Assembly (NCBI GenBank): GCA_903873725.1
Contig: CAIQPV010000048.1
Location: 1-38,601, forward strand
DNA from: an uncultured Nitrosomonadales bacterium
Lineage (GTDB): Bacteria; Pseudomonadota; Gammaproteobacteria; Burkholderiales; Gallionellaceae
Direction: 5' to 3'
DNA: 38,601 bases
A model generated the notes under the pieces. It searched no databases. It saw nothing but the letters and a program-made list of their open reading frames with translations, and was not told where the DNA came from. The translations under genes and the position numbers were made by a program. Positions 9,224 through 18,050 of the stretch are shown here, piece after piece; within the stretch, counting starts at the first letter, position 1; the number at the start of each line of letters is the position of its first letter.

Positions 9224-10423
9224 ATGAAGAAAAAAATTAATGTAAGCGATGCACGTCTGGGTATGTATATCGACTCTCTCTGCGGACACTGGATCGATCA
9301 TCCGTTCTGGAGAAAATCATTCATGCTCGATCAGCAAAAAGATCTGGATGACCTTCAGGTTTGCGGTACCAAGGAATTATGGATAGACACCGACCTAGGA
9401 GCGGATGTTGAATGCACTATTGCTACGGATCAACCACCTGCTCCTGAAGTGGCGAACCAGAAAAAAGTTGAACTGGAGCCGCCGGTCATACTGAGCGATG
9501 AAATCAAACGGGCAAGGAAGATTCACACACAGGGGCAACTGGACGTCACTGACATGTTCAAAAGGGTGTGTAACAATGATGAGTTGAGGCTTGACCGTGC
9601 ACTCATTCTGGTTGACGAAATAAGAAAGTCAACAGCGCGAAATCAAAATGCTTTTTTAAGCCTGACACGCCCGAAAAACGATCAGGATTACCTCTGCATG
9701 CATTCGCTCGCCACTTGCGCGTTGATGATCATGCTCGGGCGAAAAATGAAAATGGATTTCGAAACAATAATCAGCCTGGGGCTGGCCGGATTGTTGCATG
9801 ACATCGGGAATGTCGGGTTCCCGGACGACTTGATCAACAAACCCGGCAAGCTAACCCAGGAAGAATACGACATCGTAAAAACCCACCCGGTACGGGGGTG
9901 GGAAATACTGAATGCACATCATCTGGACAACATTGTTCTGGATGTTTGTTTGCACCACCATGAGCGTATGGATGGCACCGGCTACCCCGAGAGCCTGCCC
10001 CTCGACTCTTTGTCGCTTTTCGCCCGTATGGCGGCAATCTGTGACACTTATGACTCCCTCATTTCCGACAGCTATTACAGAAGGGGAATTTCTCCTGCCA
10101 ACGCAATTCGCCAGATGACAAAATGGCAAGAAGGCCAATTTGACATGACTGTGTTTCAAGCCTTCGTCAGGACCGTTGGCTTTTATCCTTTTGGCACACT
10201 GGTCAAATTAAAATCCGGCCGCGTCGGGGTTGTTGAGGAGCAGTCAAAGAAAAGCCTGGCCTCTCCCATTGTCAGAGTGTTTTTTTCTACCAGAGTAGAC
10301 GAACCGATTTTTCAGGAGTGGGTTGACTTGTCCAAAGTGCAGGATGCCATCGTAAGTGTTGAAGAGGCTGATGAACTGGAGGAAGAATTAAGAATAGACC
10401 TGAGAATTATGTCGGTAATTTGA
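9224..10423 (+). CDS. DUF3391 and HD-GYP domain protein, probable c-di-GMP phosphodiesterase
   Basis: A 399-residue soluble protein. Residues 1-120 match the N-terminal DUF3391 module often fused to HD-GYP domains (VSDARLGMYI, then HPFWRKSFML). Residues about 150-330 form the HD-GYP domain, with HD in LLHDIGNVGFP (about 192-193) and the family signature HHERMDGTGYP (about 245-255). HD-GYP enzymes hydrolyse cyclic di-GMP to GMP using a di- or tri-metal centre. The usual HDIGK lysine is Asn here (HDIGN), while the HHE and GYP signatures are intact, so activity is likely but not certain. ATG 9224 was preferred over an upstream TTG four codons earlier. It is convergent with metY and shares a hairpin with it. 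Confidence 0.88.
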   Translation: MKKKINVSDARLGMYIDSLCGHWIDHPFWRKSFMLDQQKDLDDLQVCGTKELWIDTDLGADVECTIATDQPPAPEVANQKKVELEPPVILSDEIKRARKIHTQGQLDVTDMFKRVCNNDELRLDRALILVDEIRKSTARNQNAFLSLTRPKNDQDYLCMHSLATCALMIMLGRKMKMDFETIISLGLAGLLHDIGNVGFPDDLINKPGKLTQEEYDIVKTHPVRGWEILNAHHLDNIVLDVCLHHHERMDGTGYPESLPLDSLSLFARMAAICDTYDSLISDSYYRRGISPANAIRQMTKWQEGQFDMTVFQAFVRTVGFYPFGTLVKLKSGRVGVVEEQSKKSLASPIVRVFFSTRVDEPIFQEWVDLSKVQDAIVSVEEADELEEELRIDLRIMSVI

Positions 10424-10432
10424 AGGATTAAA

Positions 10433-10462
10433 TTGGCTGGCCAAGTATTATCGGCCAGCCAA
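10433..10462. terminator. Bidirectional hairpin between the HD-GYP gene and metY
   Basis: A perfect 10-base inverted repeat (TTGGCTGGCC at 10433-10442, GGCCAGCCAA at 10453-10462) with a 10-base loop lies between two convergent genes, 10 bases after the HD-GYP stop. There is only a weak T-run on either side, so termination in both directions is likely but not of the strongest intrinsic type. Confidence 0.7.
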
Positions 10463-10511
10463 AGCTAAGGAAGGTACGCTGCAAATTCGTACTTGCCGCC
10501 AGAATCCAGTC

Positions 10512-11783
10512 TCAAGCAGATGCTAAAGCCTGCTGCAGATCTTCCTTCAAATCATCAATGTGCTCGATCCCGATTGACAGGCGCACCATGTCTTCGGAAA
10601 CTCCTGCCTTCTTGAGCTCTTCCGGCGAAAGTTGACGATGGGTGGTGCTGGCCGGATGGCAAGCCAGCGATTTTGTATCGCCAATATTGACCAACCGGGT
10701 AATCAGCTTCAACGCATCCTGGAAGCGCGCACCGGCGGCAGCTCCCCCATTTATTCCAAAGGTCAAAATGCCTGATGCACGGCCATTCATATATTTCTGC
10801 ACCAACGGGTAATCGGCGTGATCCGGCAACCCGGCGTAATTAAGCCAGCTCACTTTAGGATGCTGCTTGAGGAATTGTGCGACCGCCACGGTATTTTCGC
10901 AGATGCGATCCATACGCAAGGCGAGTGTTTCAATGCCTTGCAGGATAAGAAAACTGTTAAACGGTGAGAGTGCCCCACCGGTATTCCGCAACGGCACGAC
11001 CCGCGCGCGACCGATATATGCCGCAGCCCCCAGTGCTTCAGTGTAAACCACACCGTGATAAGAAACATCCGGTTCATTCAAACGACGGAAACGCTCTTTG
11101 TGTTCGGCCCAGGGAAATTTTCCCGAGTCCACAATCACTCCACCTATCGAGTTGCCATGGCCACCCAGGTATTTGGTCAATGCATGAACTACGATATCTG
11201 CCCCGTGTTCGATCGGGCGGCACAAATAAGGGCTGGGTACAGTGTTGTCCACAATCAGGGGTATTCCTGCGTCATGCGCAATTTTGGCAAGCGCGGCTAT
11301 ATCAACCAGATTGCCCAGTGGATTACCGATGGATTCGCAATAGATCGCCTTGGTTTTTGCATCGATCAGCGGTTTGAAACTTTCCGGGTCGCGATAATCC
11401 GCAAAGCGGACATTTATACCCAATTGCGGTATGGTGTGGGCAAATAAATTGTAAGTTCCGCCATATAGCGTGCCGACAGAAATAATATTGTCACCCGCTT
11501 CGGCAATGGTCAGAATTGCGTAAGTAATCGCAGTCATGCCGGAGGCAACTCCCAATGCGCCTATGCCTCCCTCCAGTGCCGCCATGCGCTTCTCCAGCAC
11601 ATCGGTAGTAGGATTCATGATGCGCGTGTAAATGTTGCCAGCCACTTTCAGGTCAAACAGATCGGCACCATGCTGAGTGTCGTCAAATGCATACGAAACA
11701 GTCTGATATATTGGCACAGCAACTGCTTTAGTGGTGGGTTCCGGCGAGTAACCGCCATGCACTGCAATGGTTTCAAGCTTCAT
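10512..11783 (-). CDS. metY: O-acetylhomoserine aminocarboxypropyltransferase (sulfhydrylase) MetY
   Basis: A 423-residue Cys/Met-metabolism PLP enzyme that makes homocysteine directly from O-acetylhomoserine and sulfide. Diagnostic features are the METIAVHGGY-like N-terminus, YTRIMNPTTDVLEKRMAALEGG near 51-72, the cofactor segment VDNTVPSPYLCRPIEHGAD, and the PLP lysine in HALTKYLGGHGNSIGG near 200-215. The length exceeds that of cystathionine gamma-synthases (about 380-400) because of the inserted loop typical of O-acetylhomoserine sulfhydrylases. AGGAT precedes the ATG at 11783. No SAM riboswitch was recognised upstream; a TTGACA promoter with an overlapping dyad is present instead. Confidence 0.94.
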   Translation of the reverse strand: MKLETIAVHGGYSPEPTTKAVAVPIYQTVSYAFDDTQHGADLFDLKVAGNIYTRIMNPTTDVLEKRMAALEGGIGALGVASGMTAITYAILTIAEAGDNIISVGTLYGGTYNLFAHTIPQLGINVRFADYRDPESFKPLIDAKTKAIYCESIGNPLGNLVDIAALAKIAHDAGIPLIVDNTVPSPYLCRPIEHGADIVVHALTKYLGGHGNSIGGVIVDSGKFPWAEHKERFRRLNEPDVSYHGVVYTEALGAAAYIGRARVVPLRNTGGALSPFNSFLILQGIETLALRMDRICENTVAVAQFLKQHPKVSWLNYAGLPDHADYPLVQKYMNGRASGILTFGINGGAAAGARFQDALKLITRLVNIGDTKSLACHPASTTHRQLSPEELKKAGVSEDMVRLSIGIEHIDDLKEDLQQALASA

Positions 11784-11811
11784 CGTGTTATCCTGTCTTG
11801 TAGTTAGAGTT

Positions 11812-11841
11812 AATATTCATGAATGTTTGAAATGCTGTCAA
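11812..11841 (-). promoter_or_regulatory. Candidate sigma70 promoter for metY
   Basis: On the minus strand a perfect TTGACA (11841-11836) is followed after 18 bases by AATATT (11817-11812), about 30 bases before the metY start. The -35 box is overlapped by the inverted repeat at 11824-11844. Confidence 0.4.
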
Positions 11842-11844
11842 ACA
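11824..11844. promoter_or_regulatory. Dyad overlapping the metY -35 box, possible operator
   Basis: TGTTTGA and TCAAACA are perfect 7-base arms separated by 7 bases. The dyad covers the TTGACA of the candidate metY promoter, a typical position for a repressor or activator site. The binding protein is unknown; the arms do not match the MetJ box. Confidence 0.35.
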
Positions 11845-12060
11845 TATTTCGCGGTTCCCATACCTCTACGTCTGGTTATAAGTACATCGCCCCCGACAGT
11901 GTATTGCATGGTACGGAAAATCAAAAGCGCAACCGTACTCCTCAAATTGCTATTGAGCAATGGACTAGCTTTGCCCAATGACGAGTGAACTCGAACGATG
12001 AGGATATAAGATTGGAGGAGAGGAAGACCGCTCCTGGAAGCATGATCGCGCTTTGAAAGA

Positions 12061-12090
12061 TTTTCCAATTCGGCATTTTCCAATTCGGCA
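12061..12090. repeat. Perfect tandem duplication of a 15-base unit
   Basis: TTTTCCAATTCGGCA occurs twice head to tail, about 100 bases before the start of the plus-strand three-gene cassette. It may be a pair of binding sites or a recent slippage duplication; sequence alone cannot decide. Confidence 0.8.
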
Positions 12091-12187
12091 TATACACTTC
12101 TTTTTCCATCAGGTATATTCTGCGGATATCAAAACAGTAAAGCAAAAATCATCTGTCATGCATGAGCGCTAATGAACTTTAAATATC

Positions 12188-13129
12188 TTGGGAATCCTTA
12201 ATTCACAATTTGTAGCCTGGCGGTGTTGGAACCTGACTTTGTGCTTGATTATATTGCTGTTTCTGCCTTTATTTGCTTGCGCGGAAAATTTGCGAGTTTT
12301 GGTAGTGTTGAGCGATAGCAATACGCCATACCAAACCTTCACCAATGCTTTCCGGCAGAATCTTCCTGAAAATATCCAGGCGAGCGTATTGGAACGGGCC
12401 GAGAATTTTTCCGGAAATAATCAACAGGCCGATTTAATCGTGACGCTCGGATTTAAAGCGGCCGACTGGGTGATTGAGAGGACGGTAACACCCGTCTTGG
12501 CGGTAATGATCCCAAGTACCAAGTATGTTGAACTATTGGGGAAGCAAACTCGCACCAGGCAAGTTTCTGCCATTTACATCGATCAACCTCTGGCGCGACA
12601 GGTGGATTTACTTCATGCCGCTTTGCCGGAGAGCCGAAGCATCGGCATGCTCTATTCATCTGAATCGCCTGTAAATCTAAAAAAGTTACAAAATGAATTG
12701 GCCAGGTATAGCCTCAATCTAGTTGCCAAGCATATGCAAAATGAAGAGTCCTTGTCTTCAGATTTAGAAGATGTGCTGGCTCGCAGCGATGTGTTGCTCG
12801 CCGTCCCGGATAGCAAGATTTACAGCAGCAATAACATCCGCAATATTTTGATGAGCAGTTATCGGCAACGCATACCTCTGGTCGGGCTATCTCAGGCATA
12901 TGTCAATGCAGGCGCATTGTGTGCTATATTTTCCACTCCTGAGCAGTTTGCTGCGCAAGCCAGTGTCATGACCATTTTGTTTGCGCAGACGCTGCATTTG
13001 CCTGATCCACAGTCCCCCAAGCTGTACACCATTGCCGTCAATCAGGATGTGGCCAGATCACTGTCCATTACAATCAAGTCAACCGAGCTCCTTCATTTGC
13101 AAGTAGAGAAAGCAGGAGGCGCACCATGA
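12188..13129 (+). CDS. Exported ABC_sub_bind-family periplasmic protein
   Basis: A 313-residue protein with an N-terminal hydrophobic signal segment (WNLTLCLIILLFLPLFACAEN, residues about 14-34) and a probable cleavage site after ACA. The mature part has the two-lobe type I periplasmic-binding pattern of the ABC_sub_bind family: LRVLVVLSDSNTPYQTF, then ADLIVTLGFKAA, VTPVLAVMIPS, RSIGMLYSS and a SDVLLAVPDSKIYSSNN segment. No ABC permease or ATPase gene is near; instead it overlaps a diguanylate cyclase by four bases (ATGA) and is followed by a TonB-dependent receptor. A role as a periplasmic ligand sensor for the cyclase is therefore more likely than transport (inference). The start is uncertain, because no ATG fits; TTG 12188 gives a full signal peptide. 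Confidence 0.8.
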   Translation: MGILNSQFVAWRCWNLTLCLIILLFLPLFACAENLRVLVVLSDSNTPYQTFTNAFRQNLPENIQASVLERAENFSGNNQQADLIVTLGFKAADWVIERTVTPVLAVMIPSTKYVELLGKQTRTRQVSAIYIDQPLARQVDLLHAALPESRSIGMLYSSESPVNLKKLQNELARYSLNLVAKHMQNEESLSSDLEDVLARSDVLLAVPDSKIYSSNNIRNILMSSYRQRIPLVGLSQAYVNAGALCAIFSTPEQFAAQASVMTILFAQTLHLPDPQSPKLYTIAVNQDVARSLSITIKSTELLHLQVEKAGGAP

Positions 13130-14523
13130 CAATTCAAAAATACGGCATTCGCGAGCACGTAGCGCTGCTGACGCTGGTGCCTTTACTCGTCATGGCGATA
13201 AGCTTTGGAACCTTTTTTCTATTAGACGGCTCCGGCAAACTGGACCGCGACCTGCTAACGCGCGGCCAGCTCATTGCCCGCCAACTTGCGGCCAGCAGCG
13301 AGTATGGCGTGTTTTCCAATAATCAGCCGTTCCTGAAAGCATTAGCGGCAAACGCTTTGCAGCAACCCGATGTGAAATCAGTTGTTATTTTAAACGCTTA
13401 TTCCAGAATATTAGTCGCATCGGGTGATATATCGAACACGGTAGCAAGCCAAACCGGCGAAGAAAATAATATTGAAATTCGTCCCGCTAAAGCATTGCCT
13501 GCCCCAGCGCCTGACCTGTTGACACGGGTGAATAGTAAAGTGCCCGTGTTTGATCAGCAAAATGAGTTAATGCTGTATCAACCCATTATTTCGACCCAAA
13601 TCGCGCTTGATGATGCTGAAACCAAACCGGATGTGCAGCAAGTTGGGGCAGTCATCATTGAAATAAGCAAGCTGCAAACGGGCAAACTGAAATCCAGATT
13701 GTGGTGGTTCACTATATTGGCAACTGTGGCATTTCTCCTGATAACACTGTATCTGGTACGTATTGGCAGTCTCCGCATCATTGACCCCATCAGCAAGCTG
13801 AGCGAAGCGATCAAGGCCATTGGTAACGGCAACCTTCAGACAAGAATTTCAGAATCCAGCAACATCCATGAACTGTCAACTCTAACCAATGGCATTAATC
13901 AGATGACTGCCGATTTGCAGAACGAGAGGGCGATCTTGCAGAATCGTATTGATGAGGCGACAGAGCAGTTACGTAATCTGGCCTTCTATGATACGTTGAC
14001 GCGGTTACCGAATCGGAGGCTGATGACAGACAGGTTAACCCAATCACTTGCCGCCTGCAAACGAAGTGGTCGTTTTGGCGCATTAATGTTTATCGATATG
14101 GATAAGTTCAAACTGCTTAATGACCAGTTTGGGCACGCTGTCGGCGATCTGTTTTTGATCGAAGTGGCTAACCGGATACGTCGTTGTGTGCGCGAAATGG
14201 ATACGGTTGCGCGTTTCGGTGGTGATGAATTTGTAGTGATATTGAGTGAACTGAGTAACAACCCGGGAGAATCAAATAATCAGGCAAATATCATTGCCGA
14301 AAAGATTCGCACAGTATTGGAAGACCCCTATAATTTGATATATCAGCAAGAAGGTCATCCTGAGGTGTTCCTGAAGCACCGTTGCACCTCAAGCATCGGT
14401 GTAGTATTGTTTCAGGACAATGATGATCAGGACGACATCTTAAAGTATGCCGATTCTGCCATGTATCAGGCTAAGCAGGATGACCTCAAGCGGATTCATT
14501 TTTATGAACATGCCGGATCATAA
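13126..14523 (+). CDS. Membrane diguanylate cyclase with periplasmic sensor region, HAMP and GGDEF domains
   Basis: A 465-residue inner-membrane protein. TM1 lies at about 12-33, a periplasmic CHASE-like region at about 35-190, TM2 at about 193-213, a HAMP linker at about 212-265, a short coiled coil to 283, and the GGDEF domain at about 285-460. The active-site sequence is intact (RFGGDEFVV, GGDEF at 365-369). The inhibitory-site RxxD (REMD, 356-359) sits exactly five residues before it, so it should make cyclic di-GMP with product feedback. Its ATG overlaps the stop of the periplasmic protein, and the TonB-dependent receptor starts 14 bases after its stop. The arrangement suggests that the exported protein or receptor cargo controls the cyclase (inference). 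Confidence 0.93.
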   Translation: MTIQKYGIREHVALLTLVPLLVMAISFGTFFLLDGSGKLDRDLLTRGQLIARQLAASSEYGVFSNNQPFLKALAANALQQPDVKSVVILNAYSRILVASGDISNTVASQTGEENNIEIRPAKALPAPAPDLLTRVNSKVPVFDQQNELMLYQPIISTQIALDDAETKPDVQQVGAVIIEISKLQTGKLKSRLWWFTILATVAFLLITLYLVRIGSLRIIDPISKLSEAIKAIGNGNLQTRISESSNIHELSTLTNGINQMTADLQNERAILQNRIDEATEQLRNLAFYDTLTRLPNRRLMTDRLTQSLAACKRSGRFGALMFIDMDKFKLLNDQFGHAVGDLFLIEVANRIRRCVREMDTVARFGGDEFVVILSELSNNPGESNNQANIIAEKIRTVLEDPYNLIYQQEGHPEVFLKHRCTSSIGVVLFQDNDDQDDILKYADSAMYQAKQDDLKRIHFYEHAGS

Positions 14524-14537
14524 CGAATAGTTTTGAC

Positions 14538-16592
14538 ATGAAGAAAATTTTTGGATTGTCTCATTTATTATTCATGGCTGTTTGCGGCCTGATTGCGCAA
14601 TGTGTGTTTACCCAATGTACTTGGGCGGCTGACAATTCAAGCGAACAGGATTATCTTCAAGAATTTCCGGTTGTATTAAGCGCATCGCGATTATCACAAC
14701 CCTTGTCCGAAGCACCGAATGCGATGACGGTCATTGACCGCAAGATGATAGAAGCATCGGGTTTCCGCAGCATTCCGGATTTGTTCAAGCTGGTTCCGGG
14801 GATGTACGTCAGTTATTACTCGGGCAATCAAGCGGTCGTTTCCTATCACGGCACATTAAGCCAGGCAGCACCGGGCATGCAGGTTTTGATAGACGGGCGC
14901 AGTGTGTATCTGCCGCCGTTCAATATTGTGAACTGGCCGCTGTTGCCGATTACAATAGATGACATTGAACGCATCGAAGTGATACGCGGCCCGGCAGCGG
15001 CATCTTACGGTGAAAATTCCGTGCATGGCGTGATCAACATCATCACCCGCGATGCTGGGGCCATTAATGGGGGAGGCATTTCCAATACACGGGGCAACAA
15101 GGGTATCAATGATGCGTCTGTCCATTTTGGCAAGCATGGTGAAGCACTGGATTACCGGATGACGCTGGCTTACACCACCGATAACGGCTATGACAATCTC
15201 TCAACGCCACCCAATGGCATGACCCTGTCGCAGGCAGCAAGTGATATCAACAACTCCTACGACAACAACCAGTCGCGCCTGATGAATTTTCGCGCCTCCT
15301 GGCATCCCAATGCGATGGATGATTTCAACGTCCAGCTTGGATTTAATCATGACGTGATGGGGGTCGGGTTCAGGGATAGCTCACTCGATAAGCCTCACGA
15401 TATGCCGGTATATGAAAATACCCAACAATTCGAATGGGTGCGCCGAGCGGACAACACTTCCGAGCTGAGTTTGCGTTATTACCATATTCAGCACGACACC
15501 AACGAAAATTACCAAGTGACAGCGACAGGTGCCTCGTCTTACCCGGTATCAGACACGATCAAATCAGAGCGGAACGAAATTGAATTGCAACATATCCTTA
15601 GAACTTCGGAATTGAACAGACTGGTATATGGGGCCGGGTACCGCCAGGATTGGGTCGGTGTGAGTTCTTTTGACGCCAACAAAAATAATCTTCCCCCTTA
15701 CTCATATGCCTCGTCGTTCAATTTCACAGAATATCGGGTATTTGCCAATGACGAATGGCGTGTTATTCCGAAGTTGATAATCAATGCGGGTGGCATGCTG
15801 GAAAACGATGTCATGGATAACAAAACTTTTTCTCCGCGCGCTTCGCTGAATTACCATTTCACTCCTCAACAAACCATACGGATAGATACCTCAGTCGCGC
15901 ATCGAACGCCCTCTCTGGGGGAGCAAAATGCCAATCAGGCTGATCTGTATCAGATCGGGTATTTGTACCAACCCGGTTCTAACACTACTTCTGCCGGTTT
16001 AACCCCGGAGAAAATCGTATCGCGCGAAATCGGCTATCTCGGCGAATTTAAAGAATGGAACACATCGCTTGATTTGCGAATATTCAACGATCAAATGAGC
16101 AATGTGATTTATCCGACGCCCAATTCCGCACTCTTCCAAAACGGGATAACGGCTGATTACAAGGGAATTGAAGCGAGTATCAAACATTTATTCGGCAATT
16201 TCAGCGATTTGATTTTTAACTGCACTGAAGAATGGGTCAAGAGTAATGATGTCTCTTTAAATTCTGGACAATTTAGTTCGCTGGAAAACGGTTTGCCCAA
16301 ATATATTGTTAATCTGTTGTATTCGCAGCGTCTGCCCAATGATCTGTCCTTCAGCGCCGCCTATTACTTTCAAACTTCCATGCTGGGGGTCGATCGCGGC
16401 CCCGAGGATTATCAGCCGACCCATCGCCGTGTCGATTTACGCCTTGCCCAACCCTTTAATGGGCCTAATGGATTGAAGGGTGAGATCTCGGGAGTGGTGC
16501 AGAATTTGTTTCAGACTGATTACACAGAATATGTTTCCACTGCATTATTCAATCGGCGGGCTTTTGTCACCTTGTCGTTCCGTTGGCAATAG
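14538..16592 (+). CDS. TonB-dependent outer-membrane receptor
   Basis: A 684-residue outer-membrane protein. A signal peptide (about 1-31, ending near TWAADNSS) is followed by a possible TonB-box-like segment (EFPVVLSASR). The plug domain spans about 50-170, with VIDRKMIEASGFRSIPDLFKLVPG and the signature DIERIEVIRGPAAASYGENSVHGVINIITR region (residues about 135-164). A 22-strand-type barrel follows, ending in the aromatic C-terminal strand AFVTLSFRWQ that guides BAM insertion. The ligand cannot be inferred; no siderophore or cobalamin genes are adjacent. It completes the three-gene cassette with the periplasmic protein and cyclase, and a tonB gene lies about 1.5 kb downstream. Confidence 0.93.
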   Translation: MKKIFGLSHLLFMAVCGLIAQCVFTQCTWAADNSSEQDYLQEFPVVLSASRLSQPLSEAPNAMTVIDRKMIEASGFRSIPDLFKLVPGMYVSYYSGNQAVVSYHGTLSQAAPGMQVLIDGRSVYLPPFNIVNWPLLPITIDDIERIEVIRGPAAASYGENSVHGVINIITRDAGAINGGGISNTRGNKGINDASVHFGKHGEALDYRMTLAYTTDNGYDNLSTPPNGMTLSQAASDINNSYDNNQSRLMNFRASWHPNAMDDFNVQLGFNHDVMGVGFRDSSLDKPHDMPVYENTQQFEWVRRADNTSELSLRYYHIQHDTNENYQVTATGASSYPVSDTIKSERNEIELQHILRTSELNRLVYGAGYRQDWVGVSSFDANKNNLPPYSYASSFNFTEYRVFANDEWRVIPKLIINAGGMLENDVMDNKTFSPRASLNYHFTPQQTIRIDTSVAHRTPSLGEQNANQADLYQIGYLYQPGSNTTSAGLTPEKIVSREIGYLGEFKEWNTSLDLRIFNDQMSNVIYPTPNSALFQNGITADYKGIEASIKHLFGNFSDLIFNCTEEWVKSNDVSLNSGQFSSLENGLPKYIVNLLYSQRLPNDLSFSAAYYFQTSMLGVDRGPEDYQPTHRRVDLRLAQPFNGPNGLKGEISGVVQNLFQTDYTEYVSTALFNRRAFVTLSFRWQ

Positions 16593-16707
16593 CATGTGGG
16601 TGGCGAACTTACACCCATCTGCTGGCGGCCAGGTATGACGAAGAGAATGCGATGAAATTAACTTGTGGAAAAAGAGCTGCCACAGGCAATCATGAAAACT
16701 GAAGTAG

Positions 16708-16980
16708 CGATCCCTGATGAGTACCGGGAAGCCACCGTTTTACGAGACCCGCTATTCGGCCGACTCCGGGGAGTTCATCGTGAGCATCCATGCCAGACCC
16801 ATTGATAGATGTGCCTGGGTGGACATAGTCAGTCCCGGTCGCGCCGGGATAAGAAGCCAGTCCATCTGTGTGAATAATGAAGCCAGGTTCAATATGCGTC
16901 AGGAGAAAGGATAGCAGGGATTTTGTCTCCGCACCCGGTATGGACAGATTGACATGTGCTTGATTGACAACCTCCCCCAC
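16708..16980 (-). pseudogene. IS1595/ISXO2-type transposase remnant
   Basis: The minus-strand translation contains IPGAETKSLLSFL, then HIEPGFIIHTDGLASYPG, then LPGVGRIAGLVKRWLPGTHQG. These align with the central part of IS1595-family DDE transposases (pattern HTDGWxGY, then Px(V/G)HRVxSLLKRWLxGTHQG). Similarity stops abruptly after GTHQG: the usual following YLDEFTFRFNRR region is missing, as is the N-terminal third, and no terminal inverted repeats were seen. It is a dead fragment in the otherwise empty 16593-17031 spacer. I see nothing else there. Confidence 0.75.
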
Positions 16981-17031
16981 TTCATCATGAACAGTTCTGA
17001 CGGATGAAAGCGCCTGTTTTAGCCAAGAAGT

Positions 17032-17934
17032 CTAGTGGCGAGCATCACTAACCGGCAACACGGGCGCCTCGACAAACATCAGTTCAGCATCAATCTTGTC
17101 GAATTCGTAACGCTGGTTGCAAAACTCACAGAACACTTCAATGGTATCCCGCTCATCCAGAATGGCGTGAACCTCATCACGCCCCAGCATCTTCAGCATC
17201 TGCGCCACGCTATGGTGCGAACAGGAACAGTGGAAAGTTACCGGTTGAGAATCGAACAGCCGGATATCATCTTCATGATAGAGTCGGTGTATCAGAGTTA
17301 GCGCCGGTTCATACAACAACTCTTCAGGCTTGAGCGTATTCGCCAGCAGGGCGAGGCGCTGCCAGGTATCTGCATCCTGTTCTTGCTGGAACTGATTATC
17401 CGGTTGTCCGGGCAATCTTTGCAACAACATGCCTGCCGCGCAATGCTCATCTGCCGCCAGCCACAAGCGGGTTTCCAGTTGTTCGGAACGTGCCATATAA
17501 TTTTCCAGCATTTCGGCCACGCTGTTGCCCTCCAGTTGGACTATACCCTGATAAACCTGTTTGCCGTCCCTGGGGTCGAGCGTGATGGCAAACAGCCCAT
17601 CCCCGATCAGGTCGGGCACGCTGCCCTGCACCAGATCACCGGACCATTTCGCCGTCGCGCGCAGTCGCAAATCGCCGGTACCGGAACATTCCACCACAAG
17701 CAATTTGATCGGCCCATTGCCCTGGATTTGCAACACCAGCGAACCCTGCAACTTCAAGGTGGCGGCCAACAATACGGCGGCGGCACAAAGCTCGCCCATC
17801 AAGTTGCGCAGCACATCGGGATAGTCATGCCGATCCAGCACATTGCCCCAGGCGTTTTCGAGATGGACCAATTCGCCGCGTACCGGCGCATTTTCAAACA
17901 TGAAGCGCTGCAAGTTATCAAGCCGTTTTTTCAT
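17032..17934 (-). CDS. hslO: Redox-regulated molecular chaperone Hsp33
   Basis: A 300-residue cytoplasmic holdase activated by oxidation and unfolding. The N-terminal domain is recognisable (LQRFMFENAPVRGELVHL, then QGNGPIKLLVVE and the RDGKQVYQGIVQLEG segment). The C-terminal redox switch has the four zinc cysteines as CSC (FHCSCSHH) and CEFC (VFCEFCNQRYEF). The start at ATG 17934 (MKKRLDNLQ) matches family N-termini; an upstream ATG at 17979 would add 15 residues that look non-coding. It is divergent from tonB. Confidence 0.96.
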   Translation of the reverse strand: MKKRLDNLQRFMFENAPVRGELVHLENAWGNVLDRHDYPDVLRNLMGELCAAAVLLAATLKLQGSLVLQIQGNGPIKLLVVECSGTGDLRLRATAKWSGDLVQGSVPDLIGDGLFAITLDPRDGKQVYQGIVQLEGNSVAEMLENYMARSEQLETRLWLAADEHCAAGMLLQRLPGQPDNQFQQEQDADTWQRLALLANTLKPEELLYEPALTLIHRLYHEDDIRLFDSQPVTFHCSCSHHSVAQMLKMLGRDEVHAILDERDTIEVFCEFCNQRYEFDKIDAELMFVEAPVLPVSDARH

Positions 17935-18050
17935 GGCAGGGATAATAACACGCAAGGCATATGCAACTGGAGCCGGCATGGCAAGTTAAGATTTACTGTT
18001 GACCGCATGGCGTGTAAATTGACGGATAATATCAAATCACAATTCAATCC

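Larger units (their letters stand above)
11784..12187. other. Divergent intergenic region between metY and the exported-protein cassette
   Basis: These 404 bases hold the candidate metY promoter and dyad, a short ATTGCT/AGCAAT hairpin around 11949-11964, and a perfect 15-base tandem repeat at 12061-12090. Short open frames exist on the minus strand but have no coding character. No RNA gene or riboswitch was recognised. Confidence 0.6.

Noticed and set aside
11838-12083. 81-codon minus-strand frame upstream of metY
   Set aside because: Runs through the tandem repeat and the candidate promoter dyad; no family resemblance and no ribosome site.
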